Source: Streptomyces sp. JB150 (GTDB taxonomy: Bacteria; Actinomycetota; Actinomycetes; Streptomycetales; Streptomycetaceae). Taken from it: a stretch of DNA of 64,000 nucleotides. The stretch covers positions 1,029,803-1,093,802 of the forward strand of contig NZ_CP049780.1 of the NCBI RefSeq assembly GCF_011193355.1, read 5' to 3'. The notes under the pieces are model-generated. The model was not told where the DNA came from. It did no database searches and was given only the letters and a program-made list of their open reading frames with translations. The stretch's first letter is position 1, and each line of letters starts with the position of its first letter. The position numbers and the translations under genes are program-made. This document shows positions 41,986 through 53,531 of the stretch, in pieces.

Positions 41986-42559
41986 CGAAGCGTCCCTCCT
42001 TCGGTGGGCGGGCCGGGCGCTCCGGCCGCCGGTGTCCGGGTCAGGGGGGATGATGCCCCGCCAAAGCGATCCATAACGTGCCCGGCCGACGCCCCGGAGG
42101 GTTACTCTGGTCCCATCGGTCGGCGGTGATCGACGGCACATTCCGCGGGCACGACGCAGCGGGCAATTCCCCGCGCGTGCCCCCTCGTGAAATACGCCGA
42201 CGACAAACAGCCGACCGCGCCCCGGGCTGCTACCGAGGTCAGCACCGCGCAGTCGGCTCGGAATCGGGATGATTCCCCGCGTTCCGGCGGGGCCTCACCG
42301 GCTGAATGACTTCTTGCCAAGGTGCCCCGGAACAGCTAGACGAAACACCGAGTGAACATCTGTCGTATAAACTCCGCGAACAAGGCAGAGAAGGTTGGCG
42401 CCCGGTCGCCGGAGCCTGTCGTCGGCACTCCACGGCAGCCCTCACCCACACACCTGTGAGCAGACCCTGGCCCCCGCCTCTCTGACCTCGTGAGCTGACA
42501 GCGCCGTCCGCCCCCACCCCCTCGCTGCACCGTGCCTGTCGAATGAGAGGCGACCCACC
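41986..42559. other. 574-bp divergent intergenic region
   Basis: The largest gene-free stretch here. It is less GC-rich than its surroundings in the middle. It holds a plausible promoter for the gene at 42560 (TTGCCA-17-TAGACG, 42314-42342), which would give a leader of about 210 nt, and the upstream region of the GCS2 gene. No RNA gene or small ORF with a ribosome site was recognised. Confidence 0.5.
42314..42342 (+). promoter_or_regulatory. Promoter candidate upstream of the gene at 42560
   Basis: TTGCCA (42314-42319), 17-bp spacer, TAGACG (42337-42342). The predicted transcript starts near 42349, leaving a long untranslated leader. Confidence 0.5.
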
Positions 42560-43147
42560 ATGCCGCTGCATGTCCCCCCGGCTCCCGCGCCCGCACTTCG
42601 CTCCGTCCTCACGGCACTCGGTTCCCCCACCGCGGTCCGCGAGGCGCGAACCCCCTCGCTGCTCAGCGCCCAGGGTCCCGTCACCCCCGAGCTGCCGCTG
42701 CCGGTACACGTACTGGACAGCGTCAGCGCCAAGGGCGTCCCCGCCACCCGGCTGGCCGGCTGGCGCTTCCTGATCCGCTCCGGCGAACGCGCCGTGGCCG
42801 CGGCGGAGACCATGCTGACGCCCGACGGCTGGGCGTTCTCGCACTTCTTCGAGGGGCCGTACATCCGGTCCACCGAGCAGGCACTGCACCAGGCCGAGAC
42901 CACGCTGACCCAGGCGTACCAGCCGCGGCTGCTGTCCGTGCCGCGCCTCTACATGCTCACGCTGTGGCTGCACGGGGACTGCGCCACGGACGGCACCACC
43001 GGCGTGCCCGCGGCCACCGATCTGCTGGTCCCGCTGGCACCGGCCCCGCCCGGGATCGCCGCGCATCGCCCGCACCGGGTCGCCGACCTGCTTCCGGTGC
43101 TGACCCTCCGCACCACGCCGCCGCCCTTGCTGGGCTCGCCCGCCTGA
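42560..43147 (+). CDS. Hypothetical soluble protein
   Basis: I do not recognise a family for this 195-residue protein. It has a Pro/Ala-rich N-terminus, then a mixed alpha/beta core (VSAKGVPATRLAGWRFLIRSGERAVAAAETMLTPDGWAFSHFFEGP, IRSTEQALHQAETTL, LLSVPRLYMLTLWLHG). There is no signal peptide or membrane helix. ATG 42560 follows GAGAGG. A hairpin terminator follows at 43170. Confidence 0.6.
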   Translation: MPLHVPPAPAPALRSVLTALGSPTAVREARTPSLLSAQGPVTPELPLPVHVLDSVSAKGVPATRLAGWRFLIRSGERAVAAAETMLTPDGWAFSHFFEGPYIRSTEQALHQAETTLTQAYQPRLLSVPRLYMLTLWLHGDCATDGTTGVPAATDLLVPLAPAPPGIAAHRPHRVADLLPVLTLRTTPPPLLGSPA

Positions 43148-43484
43148 CGGACCCACCACGGCCGTCGCCCGTACCCCGCCACGCGACCGTGTGGCGGGGT
43201 ACGCGCGTGCGCCGCCGCCGCGTACCAGGGCATGGGCGTTCGCCACACCCCCCGCCCGAACTAGCCCCGGACCAGCCCCCGACTAGCCCCTTCCGGCCCC
43301 CGAGAACCATCCAAAAGGACAGTGGGGTCGGGCTGAACCGTCCGCGCGGGTGACGCGTCATGAACCTGTGAGAAGCGGTGCTGCGAAATCCCTGCGGATC
43401 GACGCCCGTAGGGCAACACTGGGTTCGACCGACACATCGCATACGGGGGCGGCCATGAACACGACAGAGCGAGAGATCCCTTCC
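43148..43484. other. 337-bp intergenic region
   Basis: Contains the terminator of the preceding gene (43170-43203) and the upstream region of the DUF5999 gene. The frame of the latter extends to 43350 but the ATG codons at 43455 and 43485 are better starts. A CAACACT hexamer at about 43414 could be a -10 box. Confidence 0.45.
43170..43203 (+). terminator. Perfect 13-bp hairpin
   Basis: CGTACCCCGCCAC (43170-43182) and GTGGCGGGGTACG (43191-43203) with an 8-nt loop, 23 bp after the stop of the gene at 42560. Confidence 0.75.
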
Positions 43485-43691
43485 ATGTGCCAGCACCAGC
43501 CACCGTGCCCGACAGCCGACTCCGCCGACCGGGAATCCGCCCGTCTCGTGGCGCACCACCCGGAGCAGGGATGGAGCCTGCTGTGCAACGGCGTCGTGCT
43601 CTTCGAGGACACCGGTGAGCTGCTGCCGGACGGCCAGGTCATCGCCCCGCACCGGCCTGCGGACACCGGCCGGGTGATGACGGCCGCCTGA
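43485..43691 (+). CDS. DUF5999 small protein
   Basis: A 68-residue protein of the Streptomyces DUF5999 family. It begins MCQHQPPCPTADSADRE, with Cys2, His4 and Cys8 and a further Cys in WSLLCNGVVLFEDTGELLPDG, an arrangement that could hold zinc. The conserved family start is this Met; an in-frame ATG at 43455 would add 10 residues. Function unknown. Confidence 0.75.
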   Translation: MCQHQPPCPTADSADRESARLVAHHPEQGWSLLCNGVVLFEDTGELLPDGQVIAPHRPADTGRVMTAA

Positions 43692-43749
43692 GCGCCACCG
43701 CACCGAAGGGGCCGGCCCACGGACCGGCCCCCACGCATGCCGGCACCGG

Positions 43750-45555
43750 TCAGCTCCTCGCCTCGTAGGCGAACCAGTCGAACGCCGCCCGCCCCTCGGT
43801 GACGTACATGCCGATCACTCGCCCGGTGAACCCGCCGGCCACCTCGGTGGACAGATACCGCCCGTCCAGCTCCGCCAGCCGCACGACCTGACCGGGACCG
43901 CGGCGCGGCTCCCCGCCGGGCCCACCGCCCGCACCCTGGCGCGGTCCGCTGCCGGGCTCCCCACCTGGGTTGTCGCCCCGAGGATGCCCGCCTGGCGCAT
44001 CGCCCGGTCCCCCGGCCGCCCCCGCGCCCGGCCCGCCCTCCGCCCCCACGCCCGGTCCGCCGCCCTGCCCCGCACTCGATACGCCGCCCGTATCCCCGTC
44101 GGGCGCCTCACCCGGGCTGCCGCCCACAGGCCCGACCGGTGCGTCGGGCTGCCCGCCCCCCGGCACCTCGACCGAGAAGACGAGCGTGTCCGGCCCGCCC
44201 GCCCGCACGCCGAGGGTCATCGGGTCATCGCCGGGCCGCACGGCCGTCGGCGGGCGGACGTCGCTCGTGCGGATGTCCACGGCGAGGACGACCGGCCCCG
44301 GCGGGACCGGATGCTCGGCGAGGCACTGACGCACCGGCCCGATCCGGGCGATCACGCGCGCCGCTCCCCCGACCATCTCAAGGGCGTAGTGGTGGGCCTC
44401 GTCCATCCGGACCGCGAGTCCGGCCCGCCCGGTCCCCGGGTCCAGCCGTACGGCGGCCCGGCAGTCGTGATGCTGCTGGCGCCGGCCGACGAAGGTGTGG
44501 CCGGGGCGGTCCAGGCTGTCCCCGGTCGCGGTCAGGGTCAGCCAGCCGGGCCGCTCGGTCAGCGACCAGGAGCCCTCCGGGCGGCCGTGCGGGGAGATCC
44601 AGTGCGGGGCGAGGTCCGTGCCCTCGAAGTCGTCCCGTGCCGGGTCGGCCGTCGCCGCCCTCTGCCCCGCCCCCGCCGGCCGCCAGGCCGCGGGCGCCGG
44701 CTGCCGCTCGCGCACGGGTGCGGTCCGGGGCCAGCCGTCGGCCCACTCGACCGGGACGAGGAACGTCTCGCGGCCCAGGACGTGGTACTCCGGGAAGAAG
44801 CCGCGCGGCCGGGTGCCGAGGAGCACCATCCACCAGCTGCCGTCGGCCGCCTGGACCAGATCGGCGTGCCCCGTGCACTGGACGGGCTCGCGGCTGCCGC
44901 TGTGGGTCAGGACCGGGTTGTGCGGCGCGGGCTCGTACGGGCCCAGGGGGCTGCGGGCGCGGGCGACGGACACGGAGTGGCCGCGTGCCGTGCCGCCCTC
45001 GGCGACCAGCAGATACCACCACTCCCCGATCCGGTACAGGTGCGGCCCCTCCGGGTCCCGCTTGCCCGAGCCGGACCACACCGGCACCGGCTCCTGCAGC
45101 ACCTTCCCCGTGGCCGGGTCGATCCGGGCGACACCGACGCCCGCCAGGGCGACCCAGCAGGTGCCGTCGTCGTCCCAGGCCAGGTCGGGGTCGATGCCGG
45201 GCAGGTCGATCCACACCGGGTCGGACCAGGGGCCCTCGGGCCGCTCGCTGGTGACGAGGAAGTTGCCGCCACCGCCGACGTTGGTGGTGATGACGTGGAA
45301 CCGCCCGTCGTGGTGGCGGATCGTCGGGGCGTAGATCCCGCCCGACGCCGGCACGTCCGGCGGCAGCGGCAGTTGCTCCGGCCGGTCCAGGACGTTGCCG
45401 ATCCGGCGCCAGTGCACCAGGTCCCGGCTGTGGAAGACGGGTATGCCGGGGAAGTACTCGAAGCTGGAACAGACCAGGTAGTAGTCCTCGCCGACCCGGC
45501 ACACACTGGGGTCGGGGTGGAAACCGGCGAGGACCGGGTTCTCGTAAGTCCGCAT
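43750..45555 (-). CDS. GH43 glycosidase (beta-xylosidase/arabinofuranosidase type)
   Basis: A 601-residue intracellular glycoside hydrolase (no signal peptide). The five-bladed propeller holds the three GH43 acids: Asp15 (FHPDPS, general base), Asp122 (GIDPDLAWDDDG, pKa modulator) and Glu169 (RDPEGPHLY, proton donor). Residues about 320 to the end form the beta-xylosidase C-terminal concanavalin-like domain, interrupted at about 466-556 by a Gly/Pro-rich segment not normal in the family. It probably cleaves imported xylan or arabinan oligosaccharides. ATG 45555. Confidence 0.88.
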   Translation of the reverse strand: MRTYENPVLAGFHPDPSVCRVGEDYYLVCSSFEYFPGIPVFHSRDLVHWRRIGNVLDRPEQLPLPPDVPASGGIYAPTIRHHDGRFHVITTNVGGGGNFLVTSERPEGPWSDPVWIDLPGIDPDLAWDDDGTCWVALAGVGVARIDPATGKVLQEPVPVWSGSGKRDPEGPHLYRIGEWWYLLVAEGGTARGHSVSVARARSPLGPYEPAPHNPVLTHSGSREPVQCTGHADLVQAADGSWWMVLLGTRPRGFFPEYHVLGRETFLVPVEWADGWPRTAPVRERQPAPAAWRPAGAGQRAATADPARDDFEGTDLAPHWISPHGRPEGSWSLTERPGWLTLTATGDSLDRPGHTFVGRRQQHHDCRAAVRLDPGTGRAGLAVRMDEAHHYALEMVGGAARVIARIGPVRQCLAEHPVPPGPVVLAVDIRTSDVRPPTAVRPGDDPMTLGVRAGGPDTLVFSVEVPGGGQPDAPVGPVGGSPGEAPDGDTGGVSSAGQGGGPGVGAEGGPGAGAAGGPGDAPGGHPRGDNPGGEPGSGPRQGAGGGPGGEPRRGPGQVVRLAELDGRYLSTEVAGGFTGRVIGMYVTEGRAAFDWFAYEARS

Positions 45556-45682
45556 GCGTCACAGCCCTTCGTGAGTCATCCCGAGCCTGCGACACCGGCG
45601 ACGCAGGTAAACCCGCGTCAAGAAACCCCTTTCCGCCCGTCAGCGTCCCGTCAAGCCGCCCCCCGCGGCCGGTGCGGCTCCC

Positions 45683-45688
45683 TAGCGT
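45683..45688 (+). promoter_or_regulatory. -10 box, leaderless promoter of the gene at 45696
   Basis: TAGCGT is seven bases before ATG 45696, the same hexamer and spacing as the phzF-like gene. Confidence 0.6.
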
Positions 45689-45695
45689 CGACCCC

Positions 45696-46259
45696 ATGAA
45701 GCCCCCCGACGGCACGCGGCCCGGCCTGCCCCGGTTACCGGAGCGGCACCCGGGCCCCACGGCGTACGACCGCCAGTGGACACGGCAGCTGCACGGCGCG
45801 CTGGGCTCCGCCGCCGTACTGCTCGCAGGCCTGACCCTCGTCGACTGGGCCGCCGCCACCCTCAGCCCCTGGCGCGGCGCCCTCTGGCTGACCCTGGCCG
45901 TGCTGCTCTTCCTGGTGCTGTGCCCGCCGCGCGTCGCGGCCGGTACCGGCTGGCTGGAGACACGGTTCCTGCTGCGCACCCACCGGGTGCGCACCGATCT
46001 GCTGGTCTCCGTGCGGTGCTGCGAGGGCATCGCCCAGCGCCTGGTCCTGCGCGACGCGCTCGGCGCCCGGGTGGAACTCGACCCCCGGGTCCTCGTCGCC
46101 AACCCCGACCTGTGGCGCCGCCTCGACGAGGACGCCCACCGCGCGCGGAGCGCGGGCGCGCTGCTGTGCGGCCGTACCGCGCTCGACCGCCTCGGCCGCC
46201 GGATCGACCGCGAGACCGCCCTCGCCGTGTTCCGGGTGTCGGGTCTGGAAGACCCCTGA
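45696..46259 (+). CDS. Hypothetical membrane protein
   Basis: A 187-residue protein. After a Pro-rich start come two membrane helices (about 36-52, GALGSAAVLLAGLTLVDW, and about 60-78, GALWLTLAVLLFLVLCP), then a soluble domain (TGWLETRFLLRTHRVRTDLLVSVRCCEGIAQRLVLRDALGARVELDPRVL) that reads like a small beta-rich PH-like domain. Conserved Streptomyces architecture, function unknown. The start is set by the leaderless -10 box. Confidence 0.65.
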   Translation: MKPPDGTRPGLPRLPERHPGPTAYDRQWTRQLHGALGSAAVLLAGLTLVDWAAATLSPWRGALWLTLAVLLFLVLCPPRVAAGTGWLETRFLLRTHRVRTDLLVSVRCCEGIAQRLVLRDALGARVELDPRVLVANPDLWRRLDEDAHRARSAGALLCGRTALDRLGRRIDRETALAVFRVSGLEDP

Positions 46260-46271
46260 GACCGCCCGCCC

Positions 46272-46277
46272 TATCGT
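46272..46277 (+). promoter_or_regulatory. -10 box, leaderless promoter of the HTH-TOBE gene
   Basis: TATCGT is seven bases before ATG 46285; no ribosome site. Confidence 0.6.
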
Positions 46278-46284
46278 GACCTGC

Positions 46285-46680
46285 ATGCACTCCTACACGA
46301 TCGGTCAGGCCGCGCGGCTGCTCGGCGTCAGCCCCGACACCGCCCGCCGCTGGGCGGACGCGGGCCGGGTGGCGACCCACCGCGACGCGTCCGGACGCCG
46401 GCTCATCGACGGCCGGGACCTCGCCGCCTTCTCGGTCGAACTCGCCCAAGCCGGCCACGCCGAGGAGGACACCCCCTACACCTCGGCCCGCAACGCCTTC
46501 CCCGGCATCGTGACCGCGATCAAGCTCGGTGACGTCGCCGCCCAGGTCGAGATCCAGGCGGGCCCGCACCGCCTGGTCTCCCTGCTCACCCGGGAGGCCG
46601 TCGAGGAACTGGGCCTGGAGGTCGGCATGGAGGCCACCGCCCGGGTGAAGTCGACGAATGTCCATATCGACCGCAGCTGA
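46285..46680 (+). CDS. HTH-TOBE molybdate-responsive protein
   Basis: A 131-residue fusion. Residues 4-50 (YTIGQAARLLGVSPDTARRWADAGRVATHRDASGRRLIDG) are a MerR/excisionase-type helix-turn-helix; residues 66-131 (SARNAFPGIVTAIKLGDVAAQVEIQAGPHRLVSLLTREAVEELGLEVGMEATARVKSTNVHID) are a TOBE/Mop domain that binds molybdate. It is 140 bp upstream of modABC on the same strand, and is the natural candidate for its molybdenum-dependent regulator. Confidence 0.85.
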   Translation: MHSYTIGQAARLLGVSPDTARRWADAGRVATHRDASGRRLIDGRDLAAFSVELAQAGHAEEDTPYTSARNAFPGIVTAIKLGDVAAQVEIQAGPHRLVSLLTREAVEELGLEVGMEATARVKSTNVHIDRS

Positions 46681-46701
46681 GAGCCCACACGCCCCGTACG
46701 A

Positions 46702-46786
46702 ACGCACATGCGTGCCCAGACCCGGGTGCCCGCTCGCTCATGCGATGCTCCAGCAGACGTCACCCTCGCATCTGCGGCAATATGAT
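46702..46786 (+). promoter_or_regulatory. modABC promoter region with palindrome
   Basis: TATGAT (46781-46786) is a good -10 box about 35 bp before the modA start. ACGCACATGCGT (46702-46713, arms ACGCA/TGCGT) lies upstream and is a candidate site for the HTH-TOBE protein. Confidence 0.5.
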
Positions 46787-46820
46787 CGGCGTCAGCCCGC
46801 AGTTGCCCGAGGAGTGGACC

Positions 46821-47657
46821 ATGACGACCCGTACCGCCCGCCGGGCCCTGCGCATCGCCGCCGCCGGCGCGGGCGCCATGGCACTGCTCACGCTGAGCGC
46901 CTGCTCCGCGTCCTCCTCGCCGTCCTCGTCCTCGTCCTCCTCCGGTGACACGGCCGCCGATACCCCGGTGGCCCCGAAGCTCTCCGGCACGGTCACCGTC
47001 TTCGCCGCCGCCTCCCTCAAGGAGAGCTTCGCGAAGCTGGGCGATAGGTTCGAGCGGCGGCACCCCGGCACCGAGGTCACCTTCAGCTTCGGCGGCAGCG
47101 ACAGCCTCGCCGCGGGCATCACCAACGGCGCCCCCGCCGACGTCTTCGCCGCCGCGAGCCCGAAGACCATGTCCCTGGTGACGGACGAGGAGGGCACGGC
47201 CGGCAAGCCGGTCACCTTCGTGCGCAACCAGCTGGAGATCGCCACCCTGCCGGGCAACCCCGACGGGATCGCCTCGCTCAAGGACCTCACCGAGTCCGGT
47301 GTGAAGGTCGTCCTGTGCGACAAGGAGGTGCCCTGCGGGGCAGCCGCGCAGAAGGCCCTCGCCGCAGCCAAGGTCGACCTGGAGCCCGTCTCCTACGAAC
47401 AGGACGTCAAGGGCGCCCTGACCAAGGTGGAGCTGAAGGAGGCCGACGCGGCGCTCGTGTACCGGACGGACGTCCGGGCCGCCGGGGACAAGGTGGACGG
47501 TGTGGACTTCCCCGAGTCGGCCGACGCCGTCAACGACTACCCGATCGCCCTGCTCAAGGACGCGCCGAACAGCACGGCCGCCAAGGCCTTCATCGAGCTG
47601 GTCCGAAGCGCCGAGGGCCGCGAGGTGCTGACCGGGGCCGGGTTCCTCACGCCATGA
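46821..47657 (+). CDS. modA: Molybdate ABC transporter, binding lipoprotein
   Basis: A 278-residue periplasmic-type binding protein. The signal peptide ends in the lipobox LSAC, followed by a Ser-rich linker. VTVFAAASLKESFAKLGDRFE is the ModA opening, and FGGSDSLAAGITNGAPADVFAAAS, DADAALVYRTDV-like segments line the anion site. It captures molybdate (or tungstate) for ModBC. ATG 46821 follows GAGGAG. Its stop overlaps the modB start (ATGA). Confidence 0.93.
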   Translation: MTTRTARRALRIAAAGAGAMALLTLSACSASSSPSSSSSSSGDTAADTPVAPKLSGTVTVFAAASLKESFAKLGDRFERRHPGTEVTFSFGGSDSLAAGITNGAPADVFAAASPKTMSLVTDEEGTAGKPVTFVRNQLEIATLPGNPDGIASLKDLTESGVKVVLCDKEVPCGAAAQKALAAAKVDLEPVSYEQDVKGALTKVELKEADAALVYRTDVRAAGDKVDGVDFPESADAVNDYPIALLKDAPNSTAAKAFIELVRSAEGREVLTGAGFLTP

Positions 47658-48484
47658 GCCCCGGGAGCCGGGCGGGCGGGCCGCCTCGTACGCGCACCGG
47701 GGGCGCCCGCGTGGTGCCCCTGCCGCTGCTGCTGCCCGCCCTCATGGGCCTTGCGTTCCTGCTGGTCCCGCTGCTCGCCCTGCTCGTGCGCACCCCCTGG
47801 AGCAGCCTGCCCGACCAACTGACCAGCCCCGGGGTGTGGGAGGCGCTGCGGCTGTCCCTGATCTGCGCCACGGCCGCGACCGCGCTCAGCCTGGTCCTCG
47901 GGGTGCCCCTGGCGTGGCTGCTGGCCCGCACCGAGTTCCCCGGCCGCGGCCTGGTCCGGGCCCTGGTGACCCTGCCGCTCGTGCTGCCGCCCGTGGTGGG
48001 CGGTGTCGCCCTGCTGCTCGCGCTCGGCCGCAACGGCGTCGTGGGCCGGTGGCTGGACGCGTGGTTCGGCATCACCCTGCCGTTCACCACGGCGGGCGTC
48101 GTCCTCGCGGAGACCTTCGTCGCCATGCCCTTCCTGGTCATCAGCGTGGAGGGCACCCTGCGCGCCGCCGACCGGCGCTACGAGGAGGCCGCCACGACCC
48201 TCGGCGCCTCCCGGTTCACCGCCTTCCGCCGGGTCACCCTGCCGCTGATCGCCCCCGGCGTCGCGGCGGGCGCCGTCCTCGCCTGGGCCCGCGCCCTCGG
48301 CGAGTTCGGCGCGACGATCACCTTCGCGGGCAACTTCCCCGGCCGCACCCAGACCATGCCGCTCGCCGTCTACCTGGCCCTCCAGAACGACCCCGCCGCC
48401 GCCATCGCCCTCAGCCTGGTCCTCCTCGCCGTCTCCATCGCGGTCCTGGCGGGCCTGCGGGACCGCTGGATGAGAACCACATGA
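47654..48484 (+). CDS. modB: Molybdate ABC transporter, permease
   Basis: A 276-residue permease with about six helices. The cytoplasmic EAA loop is YEEAATTLGASRFTAFRRVTLPLIAPGV, which docks on ModC. LPLVLPPVVGGVALLLALGRNGVVG is the typical ModB/CysT helix. Its ATG and TGA overlap the neighbouring genes, so modABC is translated as a unit. Confidence 0.93.
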   Translation: MSPGSRAGGPPRTRTGGARVVPLPLLLPALMGLAFLLVPLLALLVRTPWSSLPDQLTSPGVWEALRLSLICATAATALSLVLGVPLAWLLARTEFPGRGLVRALVTLPLVLPPVVGGVALLLALGRNGVVGRWLDAWFGITLPFTTAGVVLAETFVAMPFLVISVEGTLRAADRRYEEAATTLGASRFTAFRRVTLPLIAPGVAAGAVLAWARALGEFGATITFAGNFPGRTQTMPLAVYLALQNDPAAAIALSLVLLAVSIAVLAGLRDRWMRTT

Positions 48485-49566
48485 CCCCCATGACAGAGCA
48501 CGACGCACCGAGGACCAGCACGCCGGACAACGGCCTGGACGCCCACCTGGTCGTCGACCGCCGCTCCTTCCGCCTGGACATCTCCCTCGCCGCCGCCCCC
48601 GGCGACGTCGTCGCCCTCCTCGGCCCGAACGGCGCGGGCAAGACCACCGCGCTGCGCGCCCTCGCCGGGCTGACCCCGCTCACCGGCGGCCACCTCCGCC
48701 TGGACGGCGTCGCCCTGGACCGCACGCCGCCGGAGTTTCGCCCGGTCGGCGTGGTCTTCCAGGACTACCTGCTCTTCCCTCATCTGACGGCGCTCGACAA
48801 CGTGGCGTTCGGCCCGCGCTGCCGGGGCGCGAGCAAGGCGGAGGCCCGCGCACAGGCCGCCGCCTGGCTGGAGCGCATGGGCCTCGCGGAGCACGCGCGC
48901 GCCAGACCGCGCCGCCTCTCCGGCGGCCAGGCCCAGCGCGTCGCCCTCGCCCGCGCCCTGGCCACCCGCCCGCGGCTGCTGCTCCTGGACGAACCGCTGG
49001 CCGCCCTGGACGCCCGTACCCGCCTGGACGTACGGGCGCAGCTGCGCCACCACCTGGCCGGTTTCGAGGCGGTCGCCGTCCTGGTCACCCACGACCCGCT
49101 GGACGCCATGGTGCTGGCCGACCGGCTGGTGGTCGTGGAGCACGGCCGGGTCGTCCAGGAGGGCACCCCGGCCGAGATCGCCCGCCGTCCCCGCACCGAC
49201 TACGTCGCCCAGCTGGTCGGCCTGAACCTCTACAAGGGCACCGCCGACGGACACACCGTCCGCCTCGACGCGGGCCCCGCCATCACCACCACCGAAGACC
49301 TCCGCGGCCCGGTCTTCGTCGCCTTCCCGCCGGGAGCGGTCACCCTCTACCGCGACCGCCCCACGGGCTCCAGCGCCCGCAACCTGTGGCGCTGCGCGGT
49401 CACCGGCCTGGAGACGCACGGCGACCAGATCCGCGCCGCCCTCACCGGCGAGCTACCCCTGGTCGCCGACCTGACCACGGTCGCCGCCGCCGAACTGGAC
49501 CTCCACGCGGGCGCCGAGGTCTGGGCCACCGTCAAGGCCACCCAGACACACGCCTACCCGGCCTGA
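48481..49566 (+). CDS. modC: Molybdate ABC transporter, ATPase
   Basis: A 361-residue ATPase. Walker A GPNGAGKT, Q-loop VFQDYLLFPHL, signature LSGGQAQRVALARAL, Walker B LLLLDEPLAAL and the switch His in VTHDPLDAM. The C-terminal third contains two TOBE-like segments (NLWRCAVTGLETHGDQIRAAL and ELDLHAGAEVWATVKATQTH), which in ModC bind molybdate and inhibit transport when metal is plentiful. ATG 48481 overlaps the modB stop. Confidence 0.93.
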   Translation: MTPMTEHDAPRTSTPDNGLDAHLVVDRRSFRLDISLAAAPGDVVALLGPNGAGKTTALRALAGLTPLTGGHLRLDGVALDRTPPEFRPVGVVFQDYLLFPHLTALDNVAFGPRCRGASKAEARAQAAAWLERMGLAEHARARPRRLSGGQAQRVALARALATRPRLLLLDEPLAALDARTRLDVRAQLRHHLAGFEAVAVLVTHDPLDAMVLADRLVVVEHGRVVQEGTPAEIARRPRTDYVAQLVGLNLYKGTADGHTVRLDAGPAITTTEDLRGPVFVAFPPGAVTLYRDRPTGSSARNLWRCAVTGLETHGDQIRAALTGELPLVADLTTVAAAELDLHAGAEVWATVKATQTHAYPA

Positions 49567-49630
49567 AAGCCGCGGGGGCAGATAGGTCCGCGAGGTCGGC
49601 GATGCCCCGGAGCGGCCCCAGAACGCGCGA

Positions 49631-49668
49631 GGGCCCCGCCCCGGCCTGTCCGGACCGGAGCGGGGCCC
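49631..49668. terminator. Hairpin between modC and gcvP
   Basis: GGGCCCCGC (49631-49639) and GCGGGGCCC (49660-49668) pair, with extra CCGG/CCGG pairing inside the loop. It serves the convergent modC and gcvP genes. Confidence 0.7.
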
Positions 49669-49698
49669 CACGCACCTCATCGGGGGGTGCGGGCGGGA

Positions 49699-52584
<2,886 letters not shown>

Positions 52585-52652
52585 TGCGGAGGCCTCCTGG
52601 TCTGACGCGACCTTCGAGGGACACCACGGCGCGGGTGTCCCGACGGCCTCCC

Positions 52653-52849
52653 CCTCTGTCATCTCAACCTGAGAGCTTCACCGGATCGCCCCAGGGGGAT
52701 CCGGCTTTCACCGTCGGTGAGAGCGGAAGCCGTCGACACCCGCCCTGCTTTCCAGAGTGACCTCGTCCGTGCGGTACGTGGGCCTGAGAGATTCCGGGGA
52801 GGATTTGCTCCTTCGGCGCCTCCGAGCGAACCGGAGGACTCTCCCGCAC
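52653..52849 (-). ncRNA. Tandem glycine riboswitch upstream of gcvP
   Basis: Two aptamers on the minus strand. Aptamer 1 (52849-52769) is closed by GTGCGG/CCGCAC and contains GCGCCGAAGGAGCAAATC and CTCTCAGGC. Aptamer 2 (52759-52653) is closed by CTCTG/CAGAG and contains ACCGACGGTGAAAGCC and CTCTCAGGT. These core blocks are diagnostic of the glycine class, where high glycine turns on cleavage-system genes. The short linker between aptamers is 9 nt. The gcvP start is 69 nt downstream. Confidence 0.93.
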
Positions 52850-52969
52850 GGGGTCAGCAGCCGTTGTCAGCGTACCAGCGAGGTCAACGCCCAGGCGTTC
52901 GAGTGGCCGCGTGACCCAAAGTGCTCTTTCGTAGTGCTATCGGATGAGGTGCGACCACGTGGAGGGCCC

Positions 52970-53341
52970 GTGCAGACCGACATCGATCCGCGCAACCTGA
53001 TCGGCCGCAAGGCGTTCGACCGCAACGGCACCAAGATCGGCACCATCGACGAGGTCTACCTCGACGACGCGACCGGCGTCCCGGAGTGGGCGGCCATACG
53101 GACCGGCCTGTTCAGCAGGGACGCCTTCGTCCCGCTGGAGCCCAGCGAGCTGATCGAGGGCAGCCTCCACGTGCCCTTCGACCGCGCCCTGATCAAGGAC
53201 GCCCCCGACTTCGGCGTGGGCCGCCACCTCTCCCCCGAGCAGGAACTCCAGCTCTACCACCACTACGGCCTCGACCTGGCGCCCCCGCCGGCCCTGCCCG
53301 ACCGCGACTTCGGCAAGGTGGCGGGCACGGACGAGACCTGA
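52970..53341 (+). CDS. PRC-barrel domain protein
   Basis: A 123-residue protein with one PRC-barrel: NLIGRKAFDRNGTKIGTIDEVYLDDATGVPEWAAIRTGLFSRDAFVPLEPSELIEGSLHVPFDRALIKDAPDF (8-80). Such barrels occur in RimM and photosynthetic reaction-centre subunits and bind proteins or RNA; free-standing copies in actinomycetes are linked to stress without a fixed role. GTG 52970 follows GGAGG. Divergent from gcvP. Confidence 0.8.
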   Translation: MQTDIDPRNLIGRKAFDRNGTKIGTIDEVYLDDATGVPEWAAIRTGLFSRDAFVPLEPSELIEGSLHVPFDRALIKDAPDFGVGRHLSPEQELQLYHHYGLDLAPPPALPDRDFGKVAGTDET

Positions 53342-53531
53342 AGACCCCGGGGTGAGCGGCCGGGGCAGGGCCGAACCGGGCACCCACCGGCTTCACCCAC
53401 CGAGCCCGCTCGCCCACCACAGCCCCGACCGCTCACCCCGGGCACCCTCCGCACGCCCTCGCTCAGCTCTCACGGCCCTGCCGGCCCCCGCCCATCTCTC
53501 ACGCGGCTCCGGAGCACCACGCGGCCGGCCC

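Noticed and set aside
42336..42596. 86-residue frame on the minus strand in the 574-bp gap
   Set aside because: No ribosome site, overlaps the start of the gene at 42560, and shows no coding pattern.
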